From Pseudodesulfovibrio sp. (GTDB lineage: Bacteria; Desulfobacterota; Desulfovibrionia; Desulfovibrionales; Desulfovibrionaceae): 39,561 nucleotides of DNA. Position numbers and translations under genes: made by a program. The notes beneath the pieces were generated by a model. That model was given only the letters and a program-made list of their open reading frames with translations, had not been told where the DNA came from and did not search any database. Shown here piece by piece: positions 32,179-39,561 of the stretch. The number at the start of each line of letters is the position of its first letter. Within the stretch, counting starts at the first letter, position 1. The stretch is from NCBI GenBank assembly GCA_016342345.1, contig JAEINO010000034.1, forward strand, positions 1 through 39,561, read 5' to 3'.

Positions 32179-33252
32179 ATGACAACTAAACAATCACCAA
32201 CTCTCTATGGTATTGAAAATTCAAATCGTAAGCCCAAAGACTTTTGGGGGAAAAACCAATTTAACAGCTCTTTTCCCGTTTCTTTAGCCTGCTATATGAG
32301 AGACCAAGGTTGGACCGCACAGTATCTCCATGTTGATGAAAATCTGGATATATCAATACGTGAAATCCCTTTTGATGAGGTGTTTAATAGCAACAAGAAA
32401 AACACAGAATTAACTTTTAATTTTGAATCAAAGTTTGATCCATATCAACAGTATACAACTGATGACATCAAAAATATCGATCTTGTCGTTGCAGATGGTG
32501 TTATACCAATCCGACCTTTAGAGATTAAGCTCACCGCAGTTCCTGACCAAGCCACGCACAATCTCGAAGAAGTTTTTTGGGGGCCTGAGATTGTAGTACG
32601 GCCTGCGTCTACATCATATGCAGCCCTTGGTATTTTTCACAATATACATGCTGATCTAGAGCTTGCTCGAAGTATCATCGAACCCACTGCACAAAAAATT
32701 AAACAATGGGGCAATAAATACGAAATATCGGCACACTTCCCAAAACTTATGAGGATGTTAGACAATTTCCAACTAACATTTCATGTAAAACAGCAACCGT
32801 TTCTGATGCAAATTGTGTGGAAAACTAAAGGCAAACAGCCATATTTGAATGACAATGCCTTTGATATTTTTGTGTGGAGTGACTATGCGTTGTGCCGCCT
32901 ATTCATCAAGAATTCCCGTAAGGAATTAGGCAATGGAGACTTAAATCGTTTTGAAAGAAGTACAGCTCGATTCTCTAGATTCTTATACGAAGCGACTACT
33001 CGCGGAACTGTGCCATTAAAAAGTATTTATACCGAAATGGCCTTTGACCTTCAAACCGACAAAGAACTTGCTGCAAATGGGCGAATCACTAACAAGTACT
33101 TACAATCAGAACGCCTGCTGCAACCCTTGGTCCACAAAGACCACTTATTTAACATTATACTTAATGAGGGAGAGACTCTCCTGAGCCCCGAAAGACGTTT
33201 GGATCAATCCGTATACATCCAAGCTATAATTGATGGCAAAATAGCCCCATAA
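32179..33252 (+). CDS. HindVP-like type II restriction endonuclease
   Basis: 357 residues. The block DLVVADGVIPIRPLEIKLTAVPD carries a PD-(D/E)xK-type core (Asp, Glu-x-Lys), and the following FWGPEIVVRPASTS resembles the HindVP/HgiDI family that cleaves GRCGYC. The pairing with a C5 methyltransferase supports this. The rest is alpha/beta with no other domain. The specificity is inferred by family resemblance from memory and could differ. Confidence 0.7.
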   Translation: MTTKQSPTLYGIENSNRKPKDFWGKNQFNSSFPVSLACYMRDQGWTAQYLHVDENLDISIREIPFDEVFNSNKKNTELTFNFESKFDPYQQYTTDDIKNIDLVVADGVIPIRPLEIKLTAVPDQATHNLEEVFWGPEIVVRPASTSYAALGIFHNIHADLELARSIIEPTAQKIKQWGNKYEISAHFPKLMRMLDNFQLTFHVKQQPFLMQIVWKTKGKQPYLNDNAFDIFVWSDYALCRLFIKNSRKELGNGDLNRFERSTARFSRFLYEATTRGTVPLKSIYTEMAFDLQTDKELAANGRITNKYLQSERLLQPLVHKDHLFNIILNEGETLLSPERRLDQSVYIQAIIDGKIAP

Positions 33253-33501
33253 AAAGTTCATCAGCTTGAGCGGGCTATGACTTCCGATGCTGCAAGAAAG
33301 CCCTAACTTGAAGGTGCCTACAAGCTAGCTCAACTCATAGCCCACCACCTCTACGTGTCGATTACGTGTCGATCAAACCGAAAAATACGGGCATAAACCA
33401 CAACACAAGATCACAAAACCCTTGCAGCAAGCCGCTTAACGCCATGGTTGCCGTCCAGAGCGACAGTTCTCTCACGCCGGGCACCCGTAGAATCGAATCC
33501 A
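33253..33501. other. Gene-free stretch with short repeats
   Basis: No supported gene. It holds an inverted repeat GGGCTATGA/TCATAGCCC separated by about 55 bases and a tandem ACGTGTCGAT pair near 33354-33374. It separates the restriction gene from the toxin gene. Confidence 0.4.
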
Positions 33502-33780
33502 CTACCGCTTCTGCGCGGAATGAAAGATATTCAGAATCTCAACGCAATCGTCTTTGATTCGGTAAGGAATGATGTAGGGAAGAATTAGCACTTCGCGGGT
33601 CATGGGGACTCGACCGGGGCGCCCGCTTTCGGGGAACTCTTTGAGTCGCTGACAGCCATCCCATATGCGTTGAGCTTCGGAGAGAACCACATCCTCGTCT
33701 GCGCTCTCTGCTAGGTAGGCTCGAACTCGATCAAGGTCTTGGAGGGCGTTGGGAGTCCACTTAATTCTAGTCAGCGTCAA
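33502..33780 (-). CDS. ParE-family toxin
   Basis: 92 residues. IKWTPNALQDLDRVRAYLAES, CQRLKEFPESGRPGRVPMTREVLILPY as blocks, and the C-terminal EILNIFHSAQKR are typical of the RelE/ParE fold (DNA gyrase or mRNA-cleaving toxins). It begins inside the end of the antitoxin gene (14-base overlap), so the antitoxin is made first. It lies near the right end of the island, where such modules stabilise elements. Confidence 0.9.
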   Translation of the reverse strand: MTLTRIKWTPNALQDLDRVRAYLAESADEDVVLSEAQRIWDGCQRLKEFPESGRPGRVPMTREVLILPYIIPYRIKDDCVEILNIFHSAQKR

Positions 33781-34012
33781 CGTTCAGCCCCCACTTGGCG
33801 AAGGCATCCTTGACTTCAGTGTCCGTTGCGAACTCGCCAGCATCGGCTTGGGCGACACTTTCATTGATTCGGGCGACCTGCCATGCCTGTTCCTCAAGGA
33901 ACTGGTCCAAGGCACTGGCGACGATGAAGGATTTGCTGCGATTAGTGGCCTTGGCCAAGGCATTGAGCTTGGCGGCAGTCTCATCCGGGATACGGGCTGT
34001 AACAGTGCTCAT
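33767..34012 (-). CDS. RHH antitoxin of the ParE pair
   Basis: 81 residues from ATG 34012 with AGGAG six to seven bases upstream (TTG 34018 two codons earlier is an alternative). The N-terminal TVTARIPDETAAKLNALAKATNRSKSFIVASALDQFL in blocks is a ribbon-helix-helix of the CopG/ParD type; the C-terminal acidic tail holds the toxin. Operator repeats lie directly upstream at 34026-34061, suggesting autoregulation. Confidence 0.9.
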   Translation of the reverse strand: MSTVTARIPDETAAKLNALAKATNRSKSFIVASALDQFLEEQAWQVARINESVAQADAGEFATDTEVKDAFAKWGLNVDAD

Positions 34013-34025
34013 GATCAACTCCTTT

Positions 34026-34061
34026 TATACAAAGTATACATTGTGTACATTGTAGTCAATG
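34026..34061. promoter_or_regulatory. Antitoxin operator, 9-bp tandem repeats
   Basis: Four units TATACAAAG, TATACATTG, TGTACATTG, TAGTCAATG follow each other from 34026 to 34061, with TATAC-AAA-GTATA as a local palindrome. Nine-base spacing fits side-by-side RHH dimers. Confidence 0.7.
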
Positions 34062-34132
34062 TCGAGTGTGTGCCAACCCGAAACAGGCCCGCCCTCAAGA
34101 AAATCGACCCACCTTCACGATTAGACTTGCGG

Positions 34133-34156
34133 CGCGTAAAAAAATGTGTAAAACAC
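34133..34156 (+). repeat. Right arm-type repeats for the integrase
   Basis: CGCGTAAAAAAATGTG at 34133-34148 and TGTGTAAAAC at 34145, 12 bases apart. Fits the left group at 24943-24970 in sequence (15/16), orientation and spacing. Confidence 0.6.
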
Positions 34157-34223
34157 GCCCTTCAAGACGAGGCAAATCGGCAACAAAGGGAACCAGGAAT
34201 CCCGCCGGAAAGCCAGTCGCACC

Positions 34224-34305
34224 ATGCGTCCCCATCGTCTAGCCTGGTCCAGGACGGCGGCCTTTCACGCCGTTAACAGGGGTTCAAATCCCCTTGGGGA
34301 CGCCA
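34224..34305. repeat. Right 82-bp direct repeat (attR side)
   Basis: Identical to 24813-24894 and containing the second tRNA-Glu gene. Sequence identity ends at 34305. Confidence 0.9.
34228..34305 (+). tRNA. tRNA-Glu (anticodon TTC), copy 2
   Basis: Base-for-base the same as copy 1, including encoded CCA. It has no promoter of its own visible in the island but is followed directly by the strong host terminator. May be silent unless transcribed from inside the island. Confidence 0.93.
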
Positions 34306-34313
34306 TGTGAACA

Positions 34314-34346
34314 AAAAGACCCTCAGTTTCAAACTGAGGGTCTTTT
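34314..34346 (+). terminator. Original tRNA operon terminator
   Basis: A 16-base perfect stem (AAAAGACCCTCAGTTT against AAACTGAGGGTCTTTT) with T4 at the end, just after tRNA-Glu copy 2. Also serves the monooxygenase gene on the other strand. Confidence 0.9.
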
Positions 34347-34393
34347 CTGTTTCTTTCCTTGAAGCCATCTGTCAGGGCATCAGGCAGAAGCAA

Positions 34394-34693
34394 CTAAACC
34401 ACAGCCACCACCTGCCACGTATTGACTTTGGCAGGACCAGCCACCAAATCAGCGGCAGCGTCCTGCATGGCTTTCATGTGCGGAGTATTTCCGTGTGCGG
34501 CCAGAGCAGCCATGCTTTGCCATATTTCATAAAACAGAAATGTATTGCCATCGTCGGATTTGTGCAGATCATAACGCAGGCAGCCATCCTCGGCACGAAC
34601 ATCCGCCAGCACACCAACAAGCACCTTCTCCAAATCCGATTCCATCCCGTCCCTGGCAATCATGGTTGCCGTAACATACGTCAATTCACTCAT
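34394..34693 (-). CDS. Putative quinol monooxygenase (ABM domain)
   Basis: 99 residues, the antibiotic-biosynthesis monooxygenase ferredoxin-like fold of the YgiN type (TATMIARDGMESDLEKVL, EDGCLRYDLHKS, FLFYEIWQSMAALAAHGNTPHM in blocks). Such proteins oxidise quinols or act on small aromatics as dimers. Located just outside the island, so chromosomal. Confidence 0.88.
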   Translation of the reverse strand: MSELTYVTATMIARDGMESDLEKVLVGVLADVRAEDGCLRYDLHKSDDGNTFLFYEIWQSMAALAAHGNTPHMKAMQDAAADLVAGPAKVNTWQVVAVV

Positions 34694-34695
34694 CG

Positions 34696-35220
34696 TTACT
34701 CCTGTATAATTGCATGAAACTTCTCAAGAAAATTTTGAGCCAAACTGTCACCGAAATCGATCTCCATAGCGGAAGGATAACGCCCCTGCAAGGAAGACTC
34801 CTCGGACGACATATACAGAACGAACAACTCGGATTCTCCCAACCTTGCCTTGACCACATCTGCCATGGCTCCATAATCCGGCACAGAGCCACTTAACTGC
34901 ACCAGAGAGATTGCCCGACACGGTACAATGTCCAACGCCCTGCTCGCCTTGCCTATAAGATCTTCAGCCCCATCGGGCGACGGCGGTATAATACCGATGA
35001 TTTCATCAGAAAACTCACGAGACATGCGCATTCCGAAACCTGTTTCCGAGCCAAATGATTCTCCCCGAGCCCAAAAAATATCCGCGACTTCAGGGGATAT
35101 GCTGCGACTGGATTTCATGCCAAATGAAATCTGCGGCTCCACGGTTTGTGCTGAAACAACAGTTGCAAAAAGCAACAGAAAGGCACAAATCTGCACACTC
35201 TTGAACACTCTCGCGAACAT
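34696..35220 (-). CDS. Exported protein, unknown
   Basis: 174 residues from ATG 35220, which gives a normal signal peptide (CAFLLLFATVVSA); a longer reading starts with a Cys/Pro-rich stretch. The body has ISFGMKSSRSISPEV and FGMRMSREFSDE, no known catalytic motif. It ends three bases before the monooxygenase start and may share its mRNA. Confidence 0.7.
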   Translation of the reverse strand: MFARVFKSVQICAFLLLFATVVSAQTVEPQISFGMKSSRSISPEVADIFWARGESFGSETGFGMRMSREFSDEIIGIIPPSPDGAEDLIGKASRALDIVPCRAISLVQLSGSVPDYGAMADVVKARLGESELFVLYMSSEESSLQGRYPSAMEIDFGDSLAQNFLEKFHAIIQE

Positions 35221-35559
35221 ATTTGGAATCCCTGCTGGCGATGGGCAGCAGCAAACCGGAAGGCTACGCAATATCGAACCTTAACATCCAACAAGACTAC
35301 TGTAGATGATGAAAATCTGACAAAAAAATTGAGCCTGTAAATTTAACGCAATCCCGATTTTCACAATAAAAAGTTCTGCACACTCAATCACACTCAGGGA
35401 TTCACCTCAAAGCAATGAGAACAGACTAAGGAAGAGACGCCAACGTCTCACGCCCACCCATAAATAATTGTATTTTCCTTCCTCAGGCAAAACCTCAAGG
35501 ACAAAAAACCATCTGCAGGCAGCAAGCCCGGCATATTCGGCCCCACCCAAAGAGTCTGG

Positions 35560-35859
35560 TTATTGGCAGACTGAGCCTGTCCCCGGAGCAAGGCCAGAAA
35601 GATACCCTGCGACCTCGTCAATGCTGTCAGGCGAAAGCTGAGCACCCTTATCCACCATTTTACCGACAGTCGAAACCCACGCAACATTGGTCTTCACTCC
35701 AACATTCAGACAAATTCGCCTGTTGGAATGACACCGGGAGCAAACATCTTTAACTGTATCCCCGACACTGGAAGCAGACACACCGCCGACAAGGGCGATG
35801 GCAAGCATCAGGGCAACAACACAAGCAGCTACATTGAACTTGAATTTGGCGCATTTCAT
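35560..35859 (-). CDS. Monohaem c-type cytochrome
   Basis: 99 residues from ATG 35859, with GGAG six bases upstream. A signal peptide ends GGVSA, then VCSRCHSN is the haem-binding CxxCH. The later MVDKGAQLSPDSIDEVAGYLSGL fits the C-terminal helix of small cytochromes, with Met as possible sixth ligand. Periplasmic electron carrier. Confidence 0.85.
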   Translation of the reverse strand: MKCAKFKFNVAACVVALMLAIALVGGVSASSVGDTVKDVCSRCHSNRRICLNVGVKTNVAWVSTVGKMVDKGAQLSPDSIDEVAGYLSGLAPGTGSVCQ

Positions 35860-36030
35860 GTGAATCTCCACTTCTTTAGCGACAATAAGACATCATTTTT
35901 CCCATTAACAATTCAGACCATCGAGCAGCATACAATTTCTTTCTGTTATACAATAATTTAGGACAAACACCTAAAAATGTACAGTGAACATCAAAAGTGT
36001 AGGGCAAAACCAAGGCCAAAAGATTCTTCC

Positions 36031-36059
36031 TTGTCCCCCCGGCCCAAACTTGCTACCTA
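36031..36059 (+). promoter_or_regulatory. selC promoter
   Basis: TTGTCC at 36031-36036 and TACCTA at 36054-36059, 17 bases apart, with transcription expected close to the tRNA start at 36071. Confidence 0.5.
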
Positions 36060-36070
36060 ATCCACAACAT

Positions 36071-36164
36071 GGAAGCGTTTCGTCACCGGTGTGGCGCTTG
36101 GTCTTCAAAACCAATGTATGGCAGTGATGTCATGGGCAGGTTCGACCCCTGTACGCTTCCGCCA
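36071..36164 (+). tRNA. selC: tRNA-Sec (anticodon TCA)
   Basis: 94 bases, with the 8-base acceptor stem GGAAGCGT/ACGCTTCC and G plus encoded CCA. The anticodon stem TTGGT/ACCAA closes CTTCAAA, anticodon TCA, which reads UGA. A long variable arm (ATGGCA-GTGA-TGTCAT) and T arm CAGG-TTCGACC-CCTG follow. These traits, and close resemblance to E. coli selC (start GGAAG, CTTCAAA, GCAGGTTCGA), identify it. It explains the Sec at 5130. Confidence 0.96.
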
Positions 36165-36181
36165 TTATTGAATAAAATTAC

Positions 36182-36205
36182 CGAGCATACCAGCTCGATT
36201 TTTTT
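36182..36205 (+). terminator. Terminator after selC
   Basis: CGAGC at 36182-36186 pairs with GCTCG at 36193-36197, then A and seven T. Confidence 0.75.
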
Positions 36206-36402
36206 GTTCAAAAAAAACCCCAATAAAAAATCCTATATGAACGTCAAACAATCCATCTCCCTTCTGCGAGGCGAAAAAATGGTCCACTTTGCTGGGCCAC
36301 TGAGCGGCTGATATATTGGCTTGCAGAGTCGACTTCCTATGGTACATGTGTTTTGCGTAAAGAAAACACACCTACTGGGTTCCCCTCTGGAGAATGCACA
36401 TA
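36206..36402. promoter_or_regulatory. DHH-gene leader with hairpin
   Basis: No gene. A perfect eight-base hairpin TGTGTTTT (36347-36354)/AAAACACA (36363-36370) lies 33 bases ahead of the DHH start; there is no T run, so an operator or mRNA element is possible. Confidence 0.35.
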
Positions 36403-37692
36403 ATGCAAATCATTACTACACATATCGGGACTGATTTTGACGCTCTAGCCTCAGTTGTTGCCTGCACGTTTTTGTATCCAGGGGCTGTCGGAGTGCTCCC
36501 CAGCATGGTTAACCCAGAGGTGAAACAATTTTTGGCAATCCATGCCAACATTTTAAGAGTCAAACCCAGGAAAGGATTTGACCTTGATGACGTAACTTCC
36601 CTTATCGTGGTTGATGCCAATAACTGGAAACGTTTGGACAAAATGGATTCCCTTTCTTCAAACGATGATATTGAAGTGATCTGCTGGGATCATCACATGG
36701 AAGGCGTCAATATCGCCAGCCATGTGACCTTCCGCGAAGAGGTTGGCGCAGCCGTGACCCTGCTTCTGGAGGAAATGAAAAAGCGAGACATCGCGATCAC
36801 CCCCATGCATGCCACGCTCTTTCTTCTCGGCATTTACTCTGACACAGGGTGCTTGCGTTATCCTTCTGTCACGAGCAGGGATGCAGCCATGGTGAGTTAT
36901 CTCATCGAAAACGGTGCCGACCTGAACGTGGTCTCTGCCTACCTCGATGACTCCATGGACGATGCGCATACTGAGGTATTTGGAAAGATTCTTGAAGAAT
37001 CCGAAATCGTCAGCATCGGTACCATCCGTGTTGGAATATGCGCCCTGCATATCAAAAGCGGCCTGACCTCTCTGGCTCCACTTATAGAGAAATACCGAGA
37101 ATTCAAAGGAGTCGATGCGGCCTTTGGGGTCTTTCAGGCTGATTCGCAAAAATGCATGATCATTGGTCGGGGCAAACCCAAACTCATCGATATCGGACAC
37201 ATAATGCGAGCATTGGGTGGAGGCGGTCACCTCGGAGCAGGCTCGGCCATCATCAGAAAAGCAAGCCCGGATGAAGCGACCCAGCAATTGAAGTCACTCA
37301 TCACCCGAGGCTGTCATGAAAAAACCGAAATCAAGACGATAATGTCTGCCCCAGCCAAATTCATCGTTGATGCAGATGTCACCATGGCCAAAGCTTCTTA
37401 TCAACTTACGGACAACAACATTTCCGGTCTCTTGGTCTGCCAAGAAGCCACCCTACTTGGTGGATTGTCAATACAGGATTGTACCAAAGCGAAGAAAAGC
37501 GGCCGATCAGATGTGCCAGTCAAGGGGTACGCCACGCGCAAAATTCCTAAGATTGCTCCAACGGCCTGTTGCCGCGAGGCCATTTCACTCATGGCTGATG
37601 CAAAAGAAGGCATCCTCGCGGTGGTTGAAGGCGACGAACTGGTCGGCGTGGTGACGCAAACCGACTTACTGTTTCAAGTTTACGATTTCTAA
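36403..37692 (+). CDS. DHH phosphoesterase with two CBS domains
   Basis: 429 residues from ATG 36403, ten bases after GGAG; ATG 36394 lies too close to it. DHH part: THIGTDFDALAS (variant of DHD), IVVDANN, CWDHHMEG, YSDTGCLRYPS; DHHA1 part: GGGGHLGAGSA. Residues ~320-429 are two CBS domains (IMSAPAKFIVDADVTMAKA, GVVTQTDLLFQV). In deltaproteobacteria the same DHH-CBS array is often fused to a polyA polymerase/CCA-adding domain; here the protein stops, so it is either a stand-alone paralogue or a truncated form. Nucleotide hydrolysis regulated by adenosine ligands is likely. Confidence 0.88.
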   Translation: MQIITTHIGTDFDALASVVACTFLYPGAVGVLPSMVNPEVKQFLAIHANILRVKPRKGFDLDDVTSLIVVDANNWKRLDKMDSLSSNDDIEVICWDHHMEGVNIASHVTFREEVGAAVTLLLEEMKKRDIAITPMHATLFLLGIYSDTGCLRYPSVTSRDAAMVSYLIENGADLNVVSAYLDDSMDDAHTEVFGKILEESEIVSIGTIRVGICALHIKSGLTSLAPLIEKYREFKGVDAAFGVFQADSQKCMIIGRGKPKLIDIGHIMRALGGGGHLGAGSAIIRKASPDEATQQLKSLITRGCHEKTEIKTIMSAPAKFIVDADVTMAKASYQLTDNNISGLLVCQEATLLGGLSIQDCTKAKKSGRSDVPVKGYATRKIPKIAPTACCREAISLMADAKEGILAVVEGDELVGVVTQTDLLFQVYDF

Positions 37693-38446
37693 CAAAATTC
37701 TGAATTTATTCGCAAAAATTCGTGTCGTGTCGGAAGCCTCGCGCTCAAGTCTCATCGACTTCCCCACCCAAAAAAACGGTGTCCCAAAAAACTAGGCCAC
37801 TACTGAAACTAATAGAATACCCTCTTGGACTTGACCAGAATTGTGTAAAAACAGACCCACCCGAATGCCATCCATGTCACAAAAAAAAGCTCTTACTTTT
37901 CCCAAAATGCAACCGTCAATTGCAAACACCCCATCCCAAGTAGCAACTAAGCCTCCCCATAGCCCTTTCCTATACTGATAGAGAAACGCTTGAGCAAAAC
38001 GAACCAATCTGCCACTCTTGCTACCGTCAGAATTACTACGACTATACACCCAACATCATTCAAAAAAATACTTTATTTTTCTCATTTGTAAAATATATTC
38101 AAAAAATAATTGAATCACATCTACTTTTTTTAAAAAAATCTTACAAAACAGACAACTACTACCAACAAAAAAAAGACAACTCTCTGCAAAAAACCCGCTT
38201 TATTGATACTATTTTTCCACAGAGGGCTGTTGAAAAACAATATCAAATCTTTAAAACACCTGAAAAACATGCATTCACGATATACGCGCAGACAAAACAT
38301 CCACCTGACCACCCGCAAGAATATCCACAGGATATCAAGCCGTATTAATTGATTTTTTAAATATTGACTATAATCGGCTATTTCGTGCATAATTACTAAT
38401 AGAAAATTGATGCGTATGATACGCAAAAAATAAGTCAGGAGAAGAT
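37693..38446. other. AT-rich intergenic region
   Basis: 754 bases without a gene that I can support. The minus strand from 38049 to 37792 is open for 85 residues (GRLVRFAQAFLYQYRKG) with no ribosome site, perhaps the remnant of an inserted element. The right part is very AT-rich and carries the adhesin promoter and a perfect 15-base palindrome at 38411-38425. Confidence 0.5.
38364..38393 (+). promoter_or_regulatory. Adhesin promoter
   Basis: TTGACT at 38364-38369 and CATAAT at 38388-38393, 18 bases apart. The palindrome TGCGTAT-G-ATACGCA at 38411-38425 lies just downstream of the expected transcript start, suggesting an operator or 5' hairpin. Confidence 0.6.
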
Positions 38447-39561
38447 ATGGCTCCCTCAAGCACCACCCACGACCCAAAGAATGTAGTTGTTCTCAACCTT
38501 CCCGGCGAAGGTAACGCTGAAACCTACAAGATCGATCCGAACAAGCCATTCCAATTTGGATTTGACACGGCGGACGCTCTATTCACTGGCAACGGGAATG
38601 ATCTGGTCATATCCACGGAAGACGGTGGAGCCATAATTCTCGAAAATTACCTCTTGCTCGCCAAAGACGGTCAAGTCCCAACCTTCGAATTGATAAATGG
38701 TGAAGAGGCTCCTGGAGATGTCTATCTCTTTGCTTTCAATGACGAGACCGAACAACTGGAAACCGCAGCCAACGCAGGTACGGGAAGCTCCGGTGCCGGA
38801 GAATACACTGACGATGCCTCTGACTTGTTTGAAAGATTAAGTGCAATCGGTGGACAAAATGACCCCTCCCGCGGAGGCAGGGGCGACGAAGGTAGAGATC
38901 AATTCGACACTTTTGCCGCGGACTCCACAAGTACCGGGACAGGGGGCGATGAAAACGTAGCTCCAACCGCAGCTCCCCTCAACGCAACCATTCTGGAAGA
39001 TGGAACTTTCTCCATATCCAATGAAGTCCTTATCAGGGACTACATCAATGACGTGGACAGCCCGGACAGCGACCTGACCATCACGGAACTCACCATTGGC
39101 GGAAACCCTGCCACCCTGACAGATGGAAACTGGACGTTCCAACCAGCCCTCAATGAAAATGGAACCTTTGACATAGAATACAAGGTCAGCGACCAGGCCG
39201 ATGGCTCCAACCCGCAAACCGGCACAGGAACTCTCACAGTAGAAGCGGTCAATGATGCGCCCACCGCAGATGGCGCGGACATCACCGGCAGCGAAGGCGA
39301 AACCATCTCGGGCCAGCTGATTGCGGGAGACCTGGACGGAACAGTCACATCCTACACGCTGACCGATGCAGACGGAAATCCGCTGGCAGCAGCAGATATC
39401 CCAACCGGATTCTCCATCAACTCGGCCACTGGTGCATACACATTTGACGGAGCTTCATACGAGCTGACACCGGGCGATCATGATCTGGGCAGCATCTACT
39501 TTGTCGCAACAGACGATCTCGGCGCGACCTCTGCCCCGGCACAGCTCAACCTCGCGGTCAC
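38447..39561 (+). CDS. Large repeat adhesin (BapA/LapA-like), partial at right edge
   Basis: ATG 38447 with AGGAG five bases upstream; open to the window end, 371 codons, so the C-terminus is missing. No classical signal peptide, as expected for type I secretion. Residues 1-110 resemble the N-terminal retention part of LapA/BapA-type adhesins (FTGNGNDLVISTEDGGAIILENYL). An acidic Gly/Ser region follows, then cadherin/VCBS-type modules: NVAPTAAPLNATILEDGTFS, AVNDAPTADGADITGSEGE, FSINSATGAYTFDGASY and so on. Likely a surface biofilm adhesin with a type I secretion signal beyond the window. Confidence 0.85.
   Translation, partial: MAPSSTTHDPKNVVVLNLPGEGNAETYKIDPNKPFQFGFDTADALFTGNGNDLVISTEDGGAIILENYLLLAKDGQVPTFELINGEEAPGDVYLFAFNDETEQLETAANAGTGSSGAGEYTDDASDLFERLSAIGGQNDPSRGGRGDEGRDQFDTFAADSTSTGTGGDENVAPTAAPLNATILEDGTFSISNEVLIRDYINDVDSPDSDLTITELTIGGNPATLTDGNWTFQPALNENGTFDIEYKVSDQADGSNPQTGTGTLTVEAVNDAPTADGADITGSEGETISGQLIAGDLDGTVTSYTLTDADGNPLAAADIPTGFSINSATGAYTFDGASYELTPGDHDLGSIYFVATDDLGATSAPAQLNLAV

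Larger units (their letters stand above)
24813..34305. mobile_element. Integrated island at tRNA-Glu, ~9.4 kb
   Basis: Bounded by the two 82-bp copies of tRNA-Glu. Inside are, from left, terminator, arm-like repeats, integrase, excisionase-like HTH gene, HUH-type replication gene, then cargo: regulators, lipoprotein and small membrane gene, peptidase cluster, restriction-modification, toxin-antitoxin. Copy 1 keeps the host promoter and tRNA-Gln; copy 2 keeps the host terminator (34314-34346), which fixes the pre-insertion order tRNA-Gln, tRNA-Glu, terminator. No conjugation, relaxase or capsid genes are seen, so it would need helper functions or act as an integrative plasmid or satellite. Cargo around 30.8-33.3 kb is clearly more AT-rich. 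Confidence 0.9.

Noticed and set aside
33253-33501. CRISPR-like repeats
   Set aside because: Only a two-unit ACGTGTCGAT repeat; no spacers or cas genes in the window.
36069-36311. 80-residue plus-strand ORF over the selC region
   Set aside because: It reads through the tRNA-Sec gene and its terminator, with no ribosome site or protein-like composition.
37792-38049. 85-residue minus-strand ORF as a gene
   Set aside because: No ribosome site and no family resemblance that I can support; at most a decayed insert.

Overview
The window looks like a chromosomal segment from a sulfate-reducing deltaproteobacterium of the Desulfovibrio/Pseudodesulfovibrio type. The case rests on moderate GC, an ArsR-methyltransferase regulator directly upstream of ahcY, tandem bacteriohemerythrins, a DciA-like DUF721 protein, a monohaem cytochrome, a DHH-CBS protein and use of selenocysteine. 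The genus is inferred from gene content, not from alignments.

Layout. 1-3833 (minus): an ECF sigma factor, a membrane anti-sigma protein with a periplasmic CBM48-like domain, and three exported proteins, the last running off the left edge. 3941-6670 (plus): a tight run of nitroreductase, metallo-hydrolase, a small selenoprotein read through an in-frame TGA, a flavodoxin-like reductase and a ComF-type phosphoribosyltransferase. 7322-11413: rplU-rpmA, obgE, proB and an MFS transporter. 11478-14954: a small ORF, argB, two bacteriohemerythrins and moeA. 14978-19614 (minus): two discoidin-like exported paralogues, ahcY and its regulator sahR with a palindromic operator. 19825-24676 (plus): a membrane-protein pair that looks like one gene split by a -1 frameshift at an A9 run, two PEGA lipoproteins, a double UspA protein, a DUF721 protein and a small helical protein.

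24737-24894 carries tRNA-Gln and tRNA-Glu. The tRNA-Glu gene is repeated in full (82 bp identical) at 34224-34305, and the 9.4 kb between is an integrated island. It holds a tyrosine integrase, an excisionase-like HTH protein overlapping it, a putative HUH replication protein with a nearby hairpin, an XRE regulator with operators, a C39-like peptidase cluster with a DUF2958 protein, an AT-rich C5 methyltransferase plus HindVP-like endonuclease, and a ParDE-type toxin-antitoxin pair. Matching 12-bp-spaced repeats lie just inside both ends and look like integrase arm sites.

34306-39561 returns to chromosome: the tRNA terminator, a monooxygenase, two exported proteins, selC (tRNA-Sec, anticodon TCA), a DHH/CBS protein, an AT-rich gap and the N-terminus of a large repeat adhesin. 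The strongest result is the pairing of selC at 36071-36164 with an unrecognised 81-residue selenoprotein at 5091-5336, whose TGA is followed by a well-formed bacterial SECIS hairpin. The TGA would read as a stop to a gene caller that does not know selenocysteine.
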